In this document: positions 1 to 6,510 of the stretch, in pieces
Layout of the letters: every line of letters begins with the position of its first letter
Position numbering within the stretch: the first letter of the stretch is position 1
Assembly: GCA_017613225.1 (NCBI GenBank)
Contig: JAGAEH010000081.1
Location: 1 to 6,606 of the forward strand
DNA length: 6,606 bases
Reading direction: 5' to 3'
From: Lachnospiraceae bacterium
GTDB taxonomy: Bacteria > Bacillota > Clostridia > Lachnospirales > Lachnospiraceae
Notes under the pieces: generated by a model
Database searches by the model: none
The model's input: only the letters and a program-made list of their open reading frames with translations
Told to the model about the DNA's origin: nothing
Position numbers and translations under genes: made by a program

Positions 1-1289
1 TCGATCATGATGCCCACGTCCACGTGGTCGGAATAGGGGATGCCCTCGGCGTCCAGCTCAGTCATTACCTGCTCGCACATCTTTTTCGCTTCTTCGACTT
101 CCCAGACCGAGGTGACCATGGGGAACATGATCGAGAGCCAGCCATAAGCGGAGGCTCTGTAGAGAGCTCTCAGCTGGGTGCGGAAGATCTCCGGTCTGTT
201 GAGGCAGATCCGCAGTGCCCTGTTGCCCAGAGCAGGGTTTTCCTCTTCCGGCAGATGGAAGTACTCGATCATCTTGTCCGCGCCGATGTCCAGGGTACGG
301 TTGACCACTTCCTTGCCGCCCATATCGGAGAGTACTTTTTTATATGCTTCGAACTGATATTCTTCTGTGGGATAATCGTCGCAGTTGAGATAGAGGAATT
401 CGCTCCGGAACAGACCGATGCCGCCGCCGTCGTTCTCCAGGACCGGAGGCACGTCACCGGGTTCGCCGATATTGCAATAGATGCGGACTTTGTGGCCGTC
501 TTTCGTAATATTGGGCTGACCCTTCAGCTGGTTCAGCAGCTCCTGGCGCTTCTCTATTTCTTCCTTCTTTTTCATGAGCCGGGTGTAGCTCTCCTCATCG
601 GCATCCAGCAAGGCGATACCGTCGCCGCCGTCGATCACGATCTCTTTGCCGGTGTATTCTTCTTTCAGCTGTTCACCGACTCCTATGATGGCGGGTATCC
701 CCATGGTGCGGGCCAGAATGGCGGTGTGACTGGAACCGGAGCCGCCGGAGGTGACAAAGCCCAGGATCTTGGACTTATCGAGCTGCACGGTCTCGCTGGG
801 CGCCAGGTCGTCGGAAGCCAGCACGACGGGCACGTCGGAGTCGATGCCTCCCTGGACCACACCCAGCAGGATGCCTATGATGCGCTTCGAAATATCCCTT
901 ACGTCCGCAGCTCTGGCGCTGAAATATTCATCTTCCATGGCCGCAAAAGCTTCTGCCTGGAACTCTCCGGTATCAAAGACCGCGGCTTCTGCATTCAGAC
1001 CTTCTTCTTTGATCCCGTTTTCTATGCCCTCCTCGAAGTCCAGGTCTTCGCACATCATCTGATGAGTCTCGAAGAGCATGGCAGCCTCGTCGCCTGCCTC
1101 TTCCCTGGCCTTTTCCGCAAGCACGCCCAGCTGATCGATGGCTTTGGCCTGGGCCGCCTTGAAGCGTTTCCATTCGGCCTCTCTGTCTTCCGTTTCGTAG
1201 CGGCGGAAACTGCCATCCGCACGCTGATAGAAATACAGGGGACCTGCAGCAACGCCTGTGGATACGCCTTTTCCTTTTATGGTGATCAT
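1..1289 (-). CDS. ptsI: PTS enzyme I (PEP-protein phosphotransferase), N-terminal part, cut by window edge
   Basis: Enzyme I takes phosphate from PEP and passes it to HPr, the first step of the cytoplasmic phosphotransferase relay. About 429 codons are visible of a family that usually has 540-575. The N-terminal HPr-interacting and swivelling domains include the phospho-histidine, H188, within SSHTAILAR. The PEP-binding barrel then begins, with GIGLFRSEFLYL (R295), RTLDIGADK (R331), NPALGNRALRI and MFPMVTSV, and the sequence stops in GIMI near the usual GIMVE motif. The C-terminal part with the catalytic Cys lies outside the window. The start ATG (1287-1289) follows AAAGGAG at 5 nt spacing. 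The gene lies 73 nt downstream of HPr and is probably co-transcribed with it. The residues before the active His read GGSGSS rather than the GGRTS of E. coli and Bacillus; similar variants are, from memory, common in clostridial EI. Identification is firm. Confidence 0.97.
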   Translation of the reverse strand, partial: MITIKGKGVSTGVAAGPLYFYQRADGSFRRYETEDREAEWKRFKAAQAKAIDQLGVLAEKAREEAGDEAAMLFETHQMMCEDLDFEEGIENGIKEEGLNAEAAVFDTGEFQAEAFAAMEDEYFSARAADVRDISKRIIGILLGVVQGGIDSDVPVVLASDDLAPSETVQLDKSKILGFVTSGGSGSSHTAILARTMGIPAIIGVGEQLKEEYTGKEIVIDGGDGIALLDADEESYTRLMKKKEEIEKRQELLNQLKGQPNITKDGHKVRIYCNIGEPGDVPPVLENDGGGIGLFRSEFLYLNCDDYPTEEYQFEAYKKVLSDMGGKEVVNRTLDIGADKMIEYFHLPEEENPALGNRALRICLNRPEIFRTQLRALYRASAYGWLSIMFPMVTSVWEVEEAKKMCEQVMTELDAEGIPYSDHVDVGIMI

Positions 1290-1319
1290 GTTTGCTCCTT
1301 TCCGATTCCAGTCAAATAT

Positions 1320-1342
1320 GCGGCTGCCTTTTGGGCAGCCGC
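1320..1342 (-). other. Stem-loop between HPr and enzyme I genes
   Basis: A perfect 9-bp GC-rich stem (GCGGCTGCC pairing with GGCAGCCGC) closes a 5-nt A-rich loop in the transcript. It lies 20 nt after the HPr stop and 30 nt before the enzyme I start. No U-run follows it on the minus strand (the next bases are ATATTTGAC), so it is not a standard intrinsic terminator. It could protect the 3' end of a processed HPr message or partly reduce readthrough into ptsI. The structure is seen in the sequence; the role is inferred. Confidence 0.6.
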
Positions 1343-1362
1343 GTAAGCTATCGCGTACTGAA

Positions 1363-1623
1363 TTACAGGTTTGCCTTGAGGAATTCTTCGACAGCAGCTG
1401 CTACCGCATCCTCGTCTCCGCCTTCGACCTTGACGGTGATGGCGTCTCCCTGCTTGATGCCCATCTTCATCAGGGCCATCAGCTTCAGGGCATTGACGGC
1501 CTCGTCACCTTTTTCGATGGTGACGGTGGAACCTGCGAATTCCTTGATCTTCTTGACAAGAAGGCCTGCGGGACGTGCATGGATGCCTACAGGATCGGTG
1601 ATCGTGTACTCAAAAGACTTCAT
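1363..1623 (-). CDS. ptsH: HPr phosphocarrier protein, lacking regulatory Ser46
   Basis: HPr is the small cytoplasmic phosphocarrier that moves phosphate from enzyme I to the EIIA domains. The product has 86 residues, the normal length. The active site GIHARPAG places the phospho-histidine at H15 with R17 beside it. The second family signature normally reads N-L-K-S46-I-M-G-V-M-S-L-G in Bacillus-type HPr. Here it reads NALKLMALMKMG, so the residue aligned with Ser46 is Lys (K47 in this protein). Without that serine, HPr kinase cannot make the P-Ser form that acts as CcpA co-repressor. The relay function should be intact. The start follows GGAGG at 7 nt spacing. The gene lies 40 nt after the EIIBCA stop with no terminator between them, so it is probably read from the same message. 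The cell may carry another, regulated HPr elsewhere. Confidence 0.97.
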   Translation of the reverse strand: MKSFEYTITDPVGIHARPAGLLVKKIKEFAGSTVTIEKGDEAVNALKLMALMKMGIKQGDAITVKVEGGDEDAVAAAVEEFLKANL

Positions 1624-1663
1624 TTTGTTTCCTCCATATTGATCAAAAGGTAAAAGATTCTAT

Positions 1664-3511
1664 CTATGCCTTCAGGCCGCATTCGACGTCTTCCATATCA
1701 TCGGAATTCGTCAGCAGTACGACGACCGTATCGTCATACCCGGCCTTATGGATCGCATCAGTATCAAAGCGCAGCAGTTTCTGTCCCGCTTTGACTTCCG
1801 TATCATCTTCCACGAAGGCCTCAAAGCCTTCTCCGTTCATGTTGACAGTGTTGATTCCTACATGGATGAGTACTTCCATGCCGTCCTTCTCCAGCGTGAT
1901 GGCATGCTTGGTGTCAAACACGGACGTTACCATGCCGTCAAACGGTGCATAGACGATGCCTTCGGATGGTTTGATTCCTATGCCCTGGCCCAGGATCCCT
2001 TCTGCAAAGGTGTCGTCGGGGATCTCTTCCTGCGGGATCACAATGCCTTTGCAGGGCTGGAGCAGCTCTCCTGCTGCGCAGCGGATGACGGAAGGCATGG
2101 GCCCGGCTTCCTCCGGCTCTTCCACAGGTGCCGGTGCGGCTTCTTTTGGCGCGTCCTCCTTCCAGATGACGGAAGTGAGTGCAAACGCCACGCCTGCGGA
2201 GATCAGCAGTTCCACCAGATAGAGAGGAACGTTATTGACCGCAGGAATGGCGGGAATGCCGGTAACGCCGTATACCGGCGCACCCAGCTTGAACAGTGCG
2301 CCGAACAGAGACCCCACCGCGCCACCGATCATGCCGCAGATGAAGGGTTTCATAAAGCGGAAGTTGATACCGAAGATGGCCGGCTCTGTGATGCCCAAGG
2401 ATGCGGACAGGGAGCTGGGAAGCGCCACCGATTTCGTCTTCTGGTTCTTGACTTTGAGCGCGACTGCAAGGCAGGCGCCGAACTGCGCGAAGTTCGCGGC
2501 AGAGGCGATCGGCATCCAGGTATTGAGTCCTGTCTGTGAGATCATGCCGGCTTCGATCACGTTGTACATGTGGTGCAGACCCATGACGACGGTGAGGGGA
2601 TAGATCGCTCCCATCACCGTAGCTCCGGGCAGGGACCCTGCGAGCCACTTTGCTCCGGTCAGCACCCAGTTCTCCAACACGGAGAAGATGGGGCCGATGA
2701 TGGTGAACGTGATGAATGAGGTGATCTGAACCGTGCAGAGCGGTGTCACGAACAGGTCTATCATCTCGGGGACCTTTTTATGCAGCCATTTTTCCACTGT
2801 GGACATGAGCAGAACCGCCAGAATAACAGGTATTACGTGACCTTGATAACCTACCTGCTGCACATTGAAGAAGAACAGTTTCCATGTCGGTATGGTGCCG
2901 GCTGCATAGTTGCCTACGGTCCAGGCATTGATGAGTGCCGGATGGACCATCATAAGACCTATAACTGCACCGAGGAATATATTCCCGCCGAAGACCCTGG
3001 CCGCAGAAATGGCCACGAGTACAGGCAGAAGGGCGAATGCGGTGTTTGCGACAAGGTCGAGGAAGCTGTACCAGTCGCTGGCGCCGAAGGCCGGCCAGAA
3101 CTTAGGAATGGCTTCCACCAGACCCATCATAAGACCTGCAGCTACGATAGCAGGAAGGATGGGAACGAATACGTCGCCCGGTGTCTTCAGGATCTTTTTC
3201 CAAAGGGGCATGCGGGAAGCTGCTGCCGCCTTTACGTCTGCCTTCGTGGCGGCGGTCAGTCCGGTCACGGCCAGAAATTCGTCGTAGACTTTGTTTACAG
3301 TGCCGGTGCCGATGATCAGCTGCAGCTGGCCGTTGGAATCGAAGAGGCCTTTCACGCCGTCTACATTCTCCAATGCCTCGATATCCAACTTGCTGTTGTC
3401 GGCGATGACCAGGCGTAAACGGGTTGCGCAATGCGCGGCGCTGACGATATTCTCTTTTCCGCCCAGGTGAGAATAGATCTCTTCCGCACACTTGCGGTAG
3501 TCAAGTGCCAT
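1664..3511 (-). CDS. scrA: Sucrose-type PTS permease EIIBCA (glucose/beta-glucoside superfamily)
   Basis: This inner-membrane permease imports and phosphorylates a sugar, probably sucrose to sucrose 6-phosphate. In 615 residues it carries three domains. EIIB (about 5-85) has the phospho-cysteine C28 in AAHCATRLRLV. The membrane EIIC domain (about 110-450) has many hydrophobic segments, GLHHMY (311-316) and the sugar-site motif GITEPAIFG (373-381). An Ala/Pro/Glu linker (about 451-471) leads to EIIA (about 478-610), with H536 in DTKHAI and the phospho-histidine H550 in VLIHVGI. Order and motifs match Firmicute ScrA proteins, which is the reason for the sucrose call; trehalose or a beta-glucoside remain possible. 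ATG at 3509-3511 follows AAAGGAG at 9 nt. A promoter and a hairpin lie just upstream, and HPr and EI genes follow, so a complete relay is encoded together. The family is certain; the substrate is about 75% likely. Confidence 0.92.
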   Translation of the reverse strand: MALDYRKCAEEIYSHLGGKENIVSAAHCATRLRLVIADNSKLDIEALENVDGVKGLFDSNGQLQLIIGTGTVNKVYDEFLAVTGLTAATKADVKAAAASRMPLWKKILKTPGDVFVPILPAIVAAGLMMGLVEAIPKFWPAFGASDWYSFLDLVANTAFALLPVLVAISAARVFGGNIFLGAVIGLMMVHPALINAWTVGNYAAGTIPTWKLFFFNVQQVGYQGHVIPVILAVLLMSTVEKWLHKKVPEMIDLFVTPLCTVQITSFITFTIIGPIFSVLENWVLTGAKWLAGSLPGATVMGAIYPLTVVMGLHHMYNVIEAGMISQTGLNTWMPIASAANFAQFGACLAVALKVKNQKTKSVALPSSLSASLGITEPAIFGINFRFMKPFICGMIGGAVGSLFGALFKLGAPVYGVTGIPAIPAVNNVPLYLVELLISAGVAFALTSVIWKEDAPKEAAPAPVEEPEEAGPMPSVIRCAAGELLQPCKGIVIPQEEIPDDTFAEGILGQGIGIKPSEGIVYAPFDGMVTSVFDTKHAITLEKDGMEVLIHVGINTVNMNGEGFEAFVEDDTEVKAGQKLLRFDTDAIHKAGYDDTVVVLLTNSDDMEDVECGLKA

Positions 3512-3541
3512 GGCTGATAACTCCTTTCTTTTACTGTAGGA

Positions 3542-3557
3542 TCGTCCTTTCGGACGA
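3542..3557 (-). promoter_or_regulatory. GAAA-tetraloop hairpin in the EIIBCA leader
   Basis: In the transcript the leader reads TCGTCC, GAAA, GGACGA: a perfect 6-bp stem closed by a GNRA tetraloop. It would begin about 6 nt after the predicted transcription start and ends 15-20 nt before the ribosome site. No U-run follows, so it does not look like a terminator. It may be a 5'-end stabiliser of the permease message. It does not resemble the ribonucleic antiterminator elements of BglG/LicT systems, which are longer and overlap a terminator. Confidence 0.5.
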
Positions 3558-3569
3558 GGGGATACTAAA

Positions 3570-3598
3570 ATAATATCGTATAATTACTGCGGCATCAA
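3570..3598 (-). promoter_or_regulatory. Promoter for EIIBCA-HPr-EI
   Basis: On the minus strand a -35 TTGATG (3593-3598) is followed by exactly 17 nt and a -10 TATTAT (3570-3575), a good sigma-A type match. Predicted start is near 3563, giving a leader of about 50 nt. The promoter begins 21 nt after the stop codon of the phosphatase gene and would let the PTS genes be expressed independently of the two upstream enzymes, in addition to readthrough from them. Confidence 0.65.
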
Positions 3599-3609
3599 TC
3601 TTTACCGCA
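3588..3609 (-). promoter_or_regulatory. Imperfect inverted repeat over the EIIBCA -35 box
   Basis: TGCGG and CCGCA form the outer arms of a 22-bp inverted repeat that encloses the -35 element of the EIIBCA promoter; the inner part is not symmetric. Its position suits a repressor site. It shares no clear sequence with the AACGGTT-rich repeats near 6511-6570, so a different regulator would be implied, or the symmetry is chance. Confidence 0.25.
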
Positions 3610-3618
3610 AAGAAGCAT

Positions 3619-4449
3619 TCAGCGTTTCGTCAGTCCCAGCTTTTCGAACGCCCATGCCAGTCCGTCCTCCTCCACGGAGGGACAGACCATTGTGCACCGT
3701 TCCTTGAGCGTGGGGCTGCCGTTGGCCATACAGACGCTGACACCGACGTTCTGTATCATCTCCAGATCGTTCATGCTGTCGCCGAAACCTATGCAGTCCT
3801 CCCGGGCAAAGCCCAGGTACTTCGCCGCCTGACGAACGCCGCTGCCTTTGTCGAAGCGCCGGTTGACCAGCTCGCCGTTGACGTAGGTGCCGTTGGTGAC
3901 ATCCTGGACCAGGAAATAGAATTCCCCTTCCAGTTCCTCCATCACGGGTCTGAGCTGTTCCTTCTTTTCACACATGAATACGATCTTGTAGATGGGGCGG
4001 CCGTCATACAGGTTTATGGACCGGATACCCAGATCCTGTTCGATGGCTTTACGCCAGCGCAGCAATTCGCTGTTGCCGCCGGAGATGCGCTCCAGGAACT
4101 CTCCCATGCCGTCGTCGCAGTAGCTGGCGTCCTTTGCTTCTATGGTCCTGTAAATACCGTTTTCCGCGAAAAGCCTGAGGGCCTTTTCCTGCTGCTCGGG
4201 GGTCATGGGACAATCGAACAGGACATCGCTTCCGCTGAACACATAGCCTCCGCCGCTGGCCACGGCGCCGTCAAACCCGTAGGCGAGCACCGGAGAGAGC
4301 ATATCCGGATTGCGTCCGGTGCAGAGAAACACTTTGTGGCCGGCTGCCCGGGCGTCTTTGACGGCTTTCTGCGCGCTCAAAGGAGGAACATTGGACCCCG
4401 GAGGGGTCAACGTGCCGTCTATATCGATAAAAACCAGTTTTCTGTTCAT
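3619..4449 (-). CDS. Cof-type HAD-IIB family sugar-phosphatase
   Basis: A cytoplasmic haloacid-dehalogenase phosphatase of 276 residues, normal for the Cof subfamily. All four HAD motifs are visible: motif I DIDGT with nucleophile D9 and acid/base D11; motif II FLCTGR with T44; motif III Lys K201 in RFDKGSGV; motif IV GFGDSMND with D224 and D228. The IIB cap domain lies between motifs II and III (about 80-195). This subfamily hydrolyses small phosphorylated metabolites, often sugar phosphates, and includes the sucrose-phosphate phosphatases. The specific substrate cannot be read from the sequence. The gene begins 37 nt after the amylosucrase-like gene and precedes the PTS permease, so a phosphorylated product of the imported sugar is a plausible substrate. 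ATG at 4447-4449 follows an AAGGA-type ribosome site at about 7 nt. Family is certain; substrate is unknown. Confidence 0.92.
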   Translation of the reverse strand: MNRKLVFIDIDGTLTPPGSNVPPLSAQKAVKDARAAGHKVFLCTGRNPDMLSPVLAYGFDGAVASGGGYVFSGSDVLFDCPMTPEQQEKALRLFAENGIYRTIEAKDASYCDDGMGEFLERISGGNSELLRWRKAIEQDLGIRSINLYDGRPIYKIVFMCEKKEQLRPVMEELEGEFYFLVQDVTNGTYVNGELVNRRFDKGSGVRQAAKYLGFAREDCIGFGDSMNDLEMIQNVGVSVCMANGSPTLKERCTMVCPSVEEDGLAWAFEKLGLTKR

Positions 4450-4486
4450 GATCCGGTCCTTCCTTTTGAGATCTCGGGAACCGCTT

Positions 4487-6337
4487 TCATTCGCCGAAAT
4501 CGCAGATCAGCCAGCGAAACCCGCCGCTTAACAGCTGTACGGACGTTTTATCCACCGCTTCTCCGGTCAGAAGATCCGTAAATGCGCCGTCTTCGCTGCT
4601 GCATATGCTGCGCTCCTTTTCCCCGAAATTGTAGAGAGCAAGCAGTTTTTCGCCTTTGTAATAGCGGCCTATGCCCAGTACGTCGCCGTGGCCTGTATCC
4701 GTGATCCATACGTCTGCAGCTCCGCCGAAAACTCTGTGACGGGCCCGCAGTTCTTCCAGTTCCCGCAGTCCGTCGAAGATCCGTTGTTCGGGGCTTCCTA
4801 GGACCTTGCGCATTTCCGCCGCATCCCAATCCATCTTTCCTCTGTGGAGATAGCGGCTGTCGGCAGCCTTGTGCGGGTCGTTCTTATAGGAATAGTCGTT
4901 TTCCATAGCCACTTCGTCTCCGCTGTAGAGCACGGGGACGCCGCTCAGGGAGAAGATCAGAGCGTGCAGCATCAGATCCGAACGCAATGCCCAGTCCAGC
5001 TTGACATCATCCTTCTCGAAACGGGCTGACTCGATGCCGCACAACGATGCCGTGGTACCGCAGAGTCTGGCATCGCCCAAGGCAGGGTCATCATTGTAGA
5101 GCTCTCCTCTGGAGGGGCTGCCGGGCCATTTTCCTGTGAGATAATCGTTCAGGAAACGCTTATGGGCAACCTCCTCCTGAGCGCTGCCCTTCAGGTAGGA
5201 ATAATCCAGGCCCCAGCCAATATCGTCATGGCAGCGCAGATAGTTCAGGAAGGTATACTGCTTCGGCAGTGCGAAGACCTGTCCCAGCTGGTGGCGCAGC
5301 AAGCTGACGTCTTTTGCCGCTACGGTATGCCAGGTACTGGCCATGGTAGTGACGTTGTAGAGCATATGGCACTCCGGTTTTTCCACCGTACCGAAATAGG
5401 GCACGACCTTGCGTGGTTCCATAACAACTTCCCCAAGAAGCAAGGTCCCGGGGCAGACGATCTCGCAGACCATTCGCATCATTCGCACCAGCGTGTGGAC
5501 CTGGGGGAGGTTGCGGCAATTCGTGCCAAGCTCCTTCCAGATATAGGGCACAGCGTCCAGCCTGACGATATCCACGCCTTTATTGCACAGGAAGAGCATG
5601 TTTTCCGTCATATCGTTGAAGACGACAGGATTGGCGTAGTTCAGATCCCACTGATAGGGATAGAACGTGGTCATGACGACTTTCCCGGCCTCCCCGCACC
5701 AGGAGAAATTCCCCGGAGCGGTGGTAGGGAACACCTGAGGCACAGTCTCCTCGAAGCGCCTGGGGATCTCCCAGCCGTCATAGAAGAAATAGCGGTTCCT
5801 TGCTTCCTGATCTCCTGCTTTGGCCGCCTTTGCCCAGGCGTGATCTTCGCTGGTGTGGTTCATGACAAAGTCCAGGCACAGCGCGATGCCGTTCCTGTGA
5901 CAGTCCGCAGCCAGTTTTGCGAGATCCTCCATGGTGCCAAGCTCCGGCTGGACTTTCCGGAAGTCTGACACCGCATAACCTCCGTCGCTGCGCCCCTCGG
6001 GGGATTCCAGCAGCGGCATCAGATGCAGATAGTTGACCCCGCATTCTTTGATATAGTCCAGCTTTTCGCGTACGCCATTCAGATCCCCGGCAAAGGAGCT
6101 GACGTACATCAGCATGCCCACAAGATCGTGGCCTTTGTACCAGTCGGGATCCTTCTCCCTGACTGCATCCAGGCTGCGCAGCGCCACTGGACGTTCGTCC
6201 CACATGCGTTTCAGCATACCGCAGAAATATTCATATGCCGCAGTATCGCCGTAAAGCTCCATGTAGAGCTGCCTGAGTTCTTCCCGGTGGCGCTCAAAGC
6301 GCTTGTTATAGATCTCTTCTGTTTTCAGCATGCTCAT
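4487..6337 (-). CDS. Amylosucrase-like GH13 subfamily 4 sucrose-active enzyme
   Basis: Amylosucrases split sucrose, transfer the glucosyl unit to an alpha-1,4-glucan and release fructose; close relatives simply hydrolyse sucrose. The 616-residue product has the family's helical N-domain (about 5-65), the barrel from VGMLMYVSSFAGDL, a B' insertion after the third catalytic motif, and a C-terminal beta domain (about 540-616). Catalytic residues are nucleophile D261 (VRLDAV), acid/base E303 (LLGEVV) and D371 (RCHDDIGW), plus N160-H161. D118 (SDGGYAVSD) and R495 (ADSRYLHR) match the salt-bridge pair that closes the sucrose pocket in Neisseria amylosucrase. There is no signal peptide, so it acts in the cytoplasm. 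The start at 6335-6337 is chosen because GAGGAC lies 6 nt upstream; an in-frame ATG at 6398-6400 lies inside the -10 box. Hydrolase, transferase or action on sucrose 6-phosphate cannot be separated by eye. Confidence 0.9.
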   Translation of the reverse strand: MSMLKTEEIYNKRFERHREELRQLYMELYGDTAAYEYFCGMLKRMWDERPVALRSLDAVREKDPDWYKGHDLVGMLMYVSSFAGDLNGVREKLDYIKECGVNYLHLMPLLESPEGRSDGGYAVSDFRKVQPELGTMEDLAKLAADCHRNGIALCLDFVMNHTSEDHAWAKAAKAGDQEARNRYFFYDGWEIPRRFEETVPQVFPTTAPGNFSWCGEAGKVVMTTFYPYQWDLNYANPVVFNDMTENMLFLCNKGVDIVRLDAVPYIWKELGTNCRNLPQVHTLVRMMRMVCEIVCPGTLLLGEVVMEPRKVVPYFGTVEKPECHMLYNVTTMASTWHTVAAKDVSLLRHQLGQVFALPKQYTFLNYLRCHDDIGWGLDYSYLKGSAQEEVAHKRFLNDYLTGKWPGSPSRGELYNDDPALGDARLCGTTASLCGIESARFEKDDVKLDWALRSDLMLHALIFSLSGVPVLYSGDEVAMENDYSYKNDPHKAADSRYLHRGKMDWDAAEMRKVLGSPEQRIFDGLRELEELRARHRVFGGAADVWITDTGHGDVLGIGRYYKGEKLLALYNFGEKERSICSSEDGAFTDLLTGEAVDKTSVQLLSGGFRWLICDFGE

Positions 6338-6343
6338 TTCACT

Positions 6344-6349
6344 GTCCTC
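6344..6349 (-). promoter_or_regulatory. Ribosome binding site that decides the amylosucrase-like start
   Basis: GAGGAC on the minus strand is 6 nt before ATG 6335-6337 and 12 nt before a second in-frame ATG (6329-6331). It supports the first of these two. The upstream in-frame ATG at 6398-6400 has no purine-rich site and overlaps the predicted promoter, so it is not used here. Confidence 0.65.
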
Positions 6350-6398
6350 ATTTTTGCAATTTGAAATACACTGAACGATCTGCCATAGTACTGATTTC

Positions 6399-6427
6399 AT
6401 TATATTTTATGGAGATGCTTTATACAA
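6399..6427 (-). promoter_or_regulatory. Promoter of the minus-strand operon
   Basis: A perfect -10 TATAAT (6399-6404) lies 17 nt from a weak -35 TTGTAT (6422-6427; first three bases match the consensus). The predicted start is near 6392, giving a leader of about 55 nt before the amylosucrase-like gene. The weak -35 would suit a regulated promoter. A GAACGAT sequence at 6373-6379, just after the predicted start, also occurs inverted in the operator region. Confidence 0.6.
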
Positions 6428-6478
6428 TAAGGATGGCGGGTTGCTGAAAGATCACATTCAAAAAAGTAAAAAGGGTCA

Positions 6479-6506
6479 TTGACAAATCAGCCGCAGGGGA
6501 TATGAT
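6479..6506 (+). promoter_or_regulatory. Promoter of the divergent regulator gene
   Basis: A perfect -35 TTGACA (6479-6484) and a -10 TATGAT (6501-6506, five of six consensus bases) are separated by 16 nt. Transcription would start near 6513, inside the left arm of the inverted repeat at 6511-6570. Binding of a repressor there would block its own gene. Confidence 0.7.
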
Positions 6507-6510
6507 ATAG

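Noticed and set aside
1320..1342. Intrinsic terminator after ptsH
   Set aside because: The stem is strong, but the following bases on the minus strand are mixed with no U-run, and ptsI follows at once with its own ribosome site.
24..1346. Long open frame of 440 codons on the plus strand
   Set aside because: It lies opposite ptsI, whose motifs and ribosome site are clear. The plus-strand product shows no recognisable domain; it reflects codon bias of the true gene.
1748..2539. Plus-strand open frame of 263 codons inside the permease gene
   Set aside because: Antisense to the conserved EIIC and EIIA coding region, with a Cys/His/Arg-rich product typical of shadow frames.
1664..3511. Trehalose or beta-glucoside specificity of the permease
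   Set aside because: The EIIBCA order, the CATRLRLV and GITEPAIFG contexts and the neighbouring sucrose-active GH13_4 enzyme fit the ScrA type best. No phospho-trehalase or phospho-beta-glucosidase gene is present. Not fully excluded.
5162..5968. Plus-strand open frame of 268 codons inside the amylosucrase-like gene
   Set aside because: Antisense to the catalytic barrel, with no recognisable motif or good ribosome site.
6338..6400. N-terminal extension of the amylosucrase-like protein starting at ATG 6398-6400
   Set aside because: That ATG is part of the predicted -10 box TATAAT, has no ribosome site, and the extra residues do not resemble the family's N-terminus or a signal peptide.
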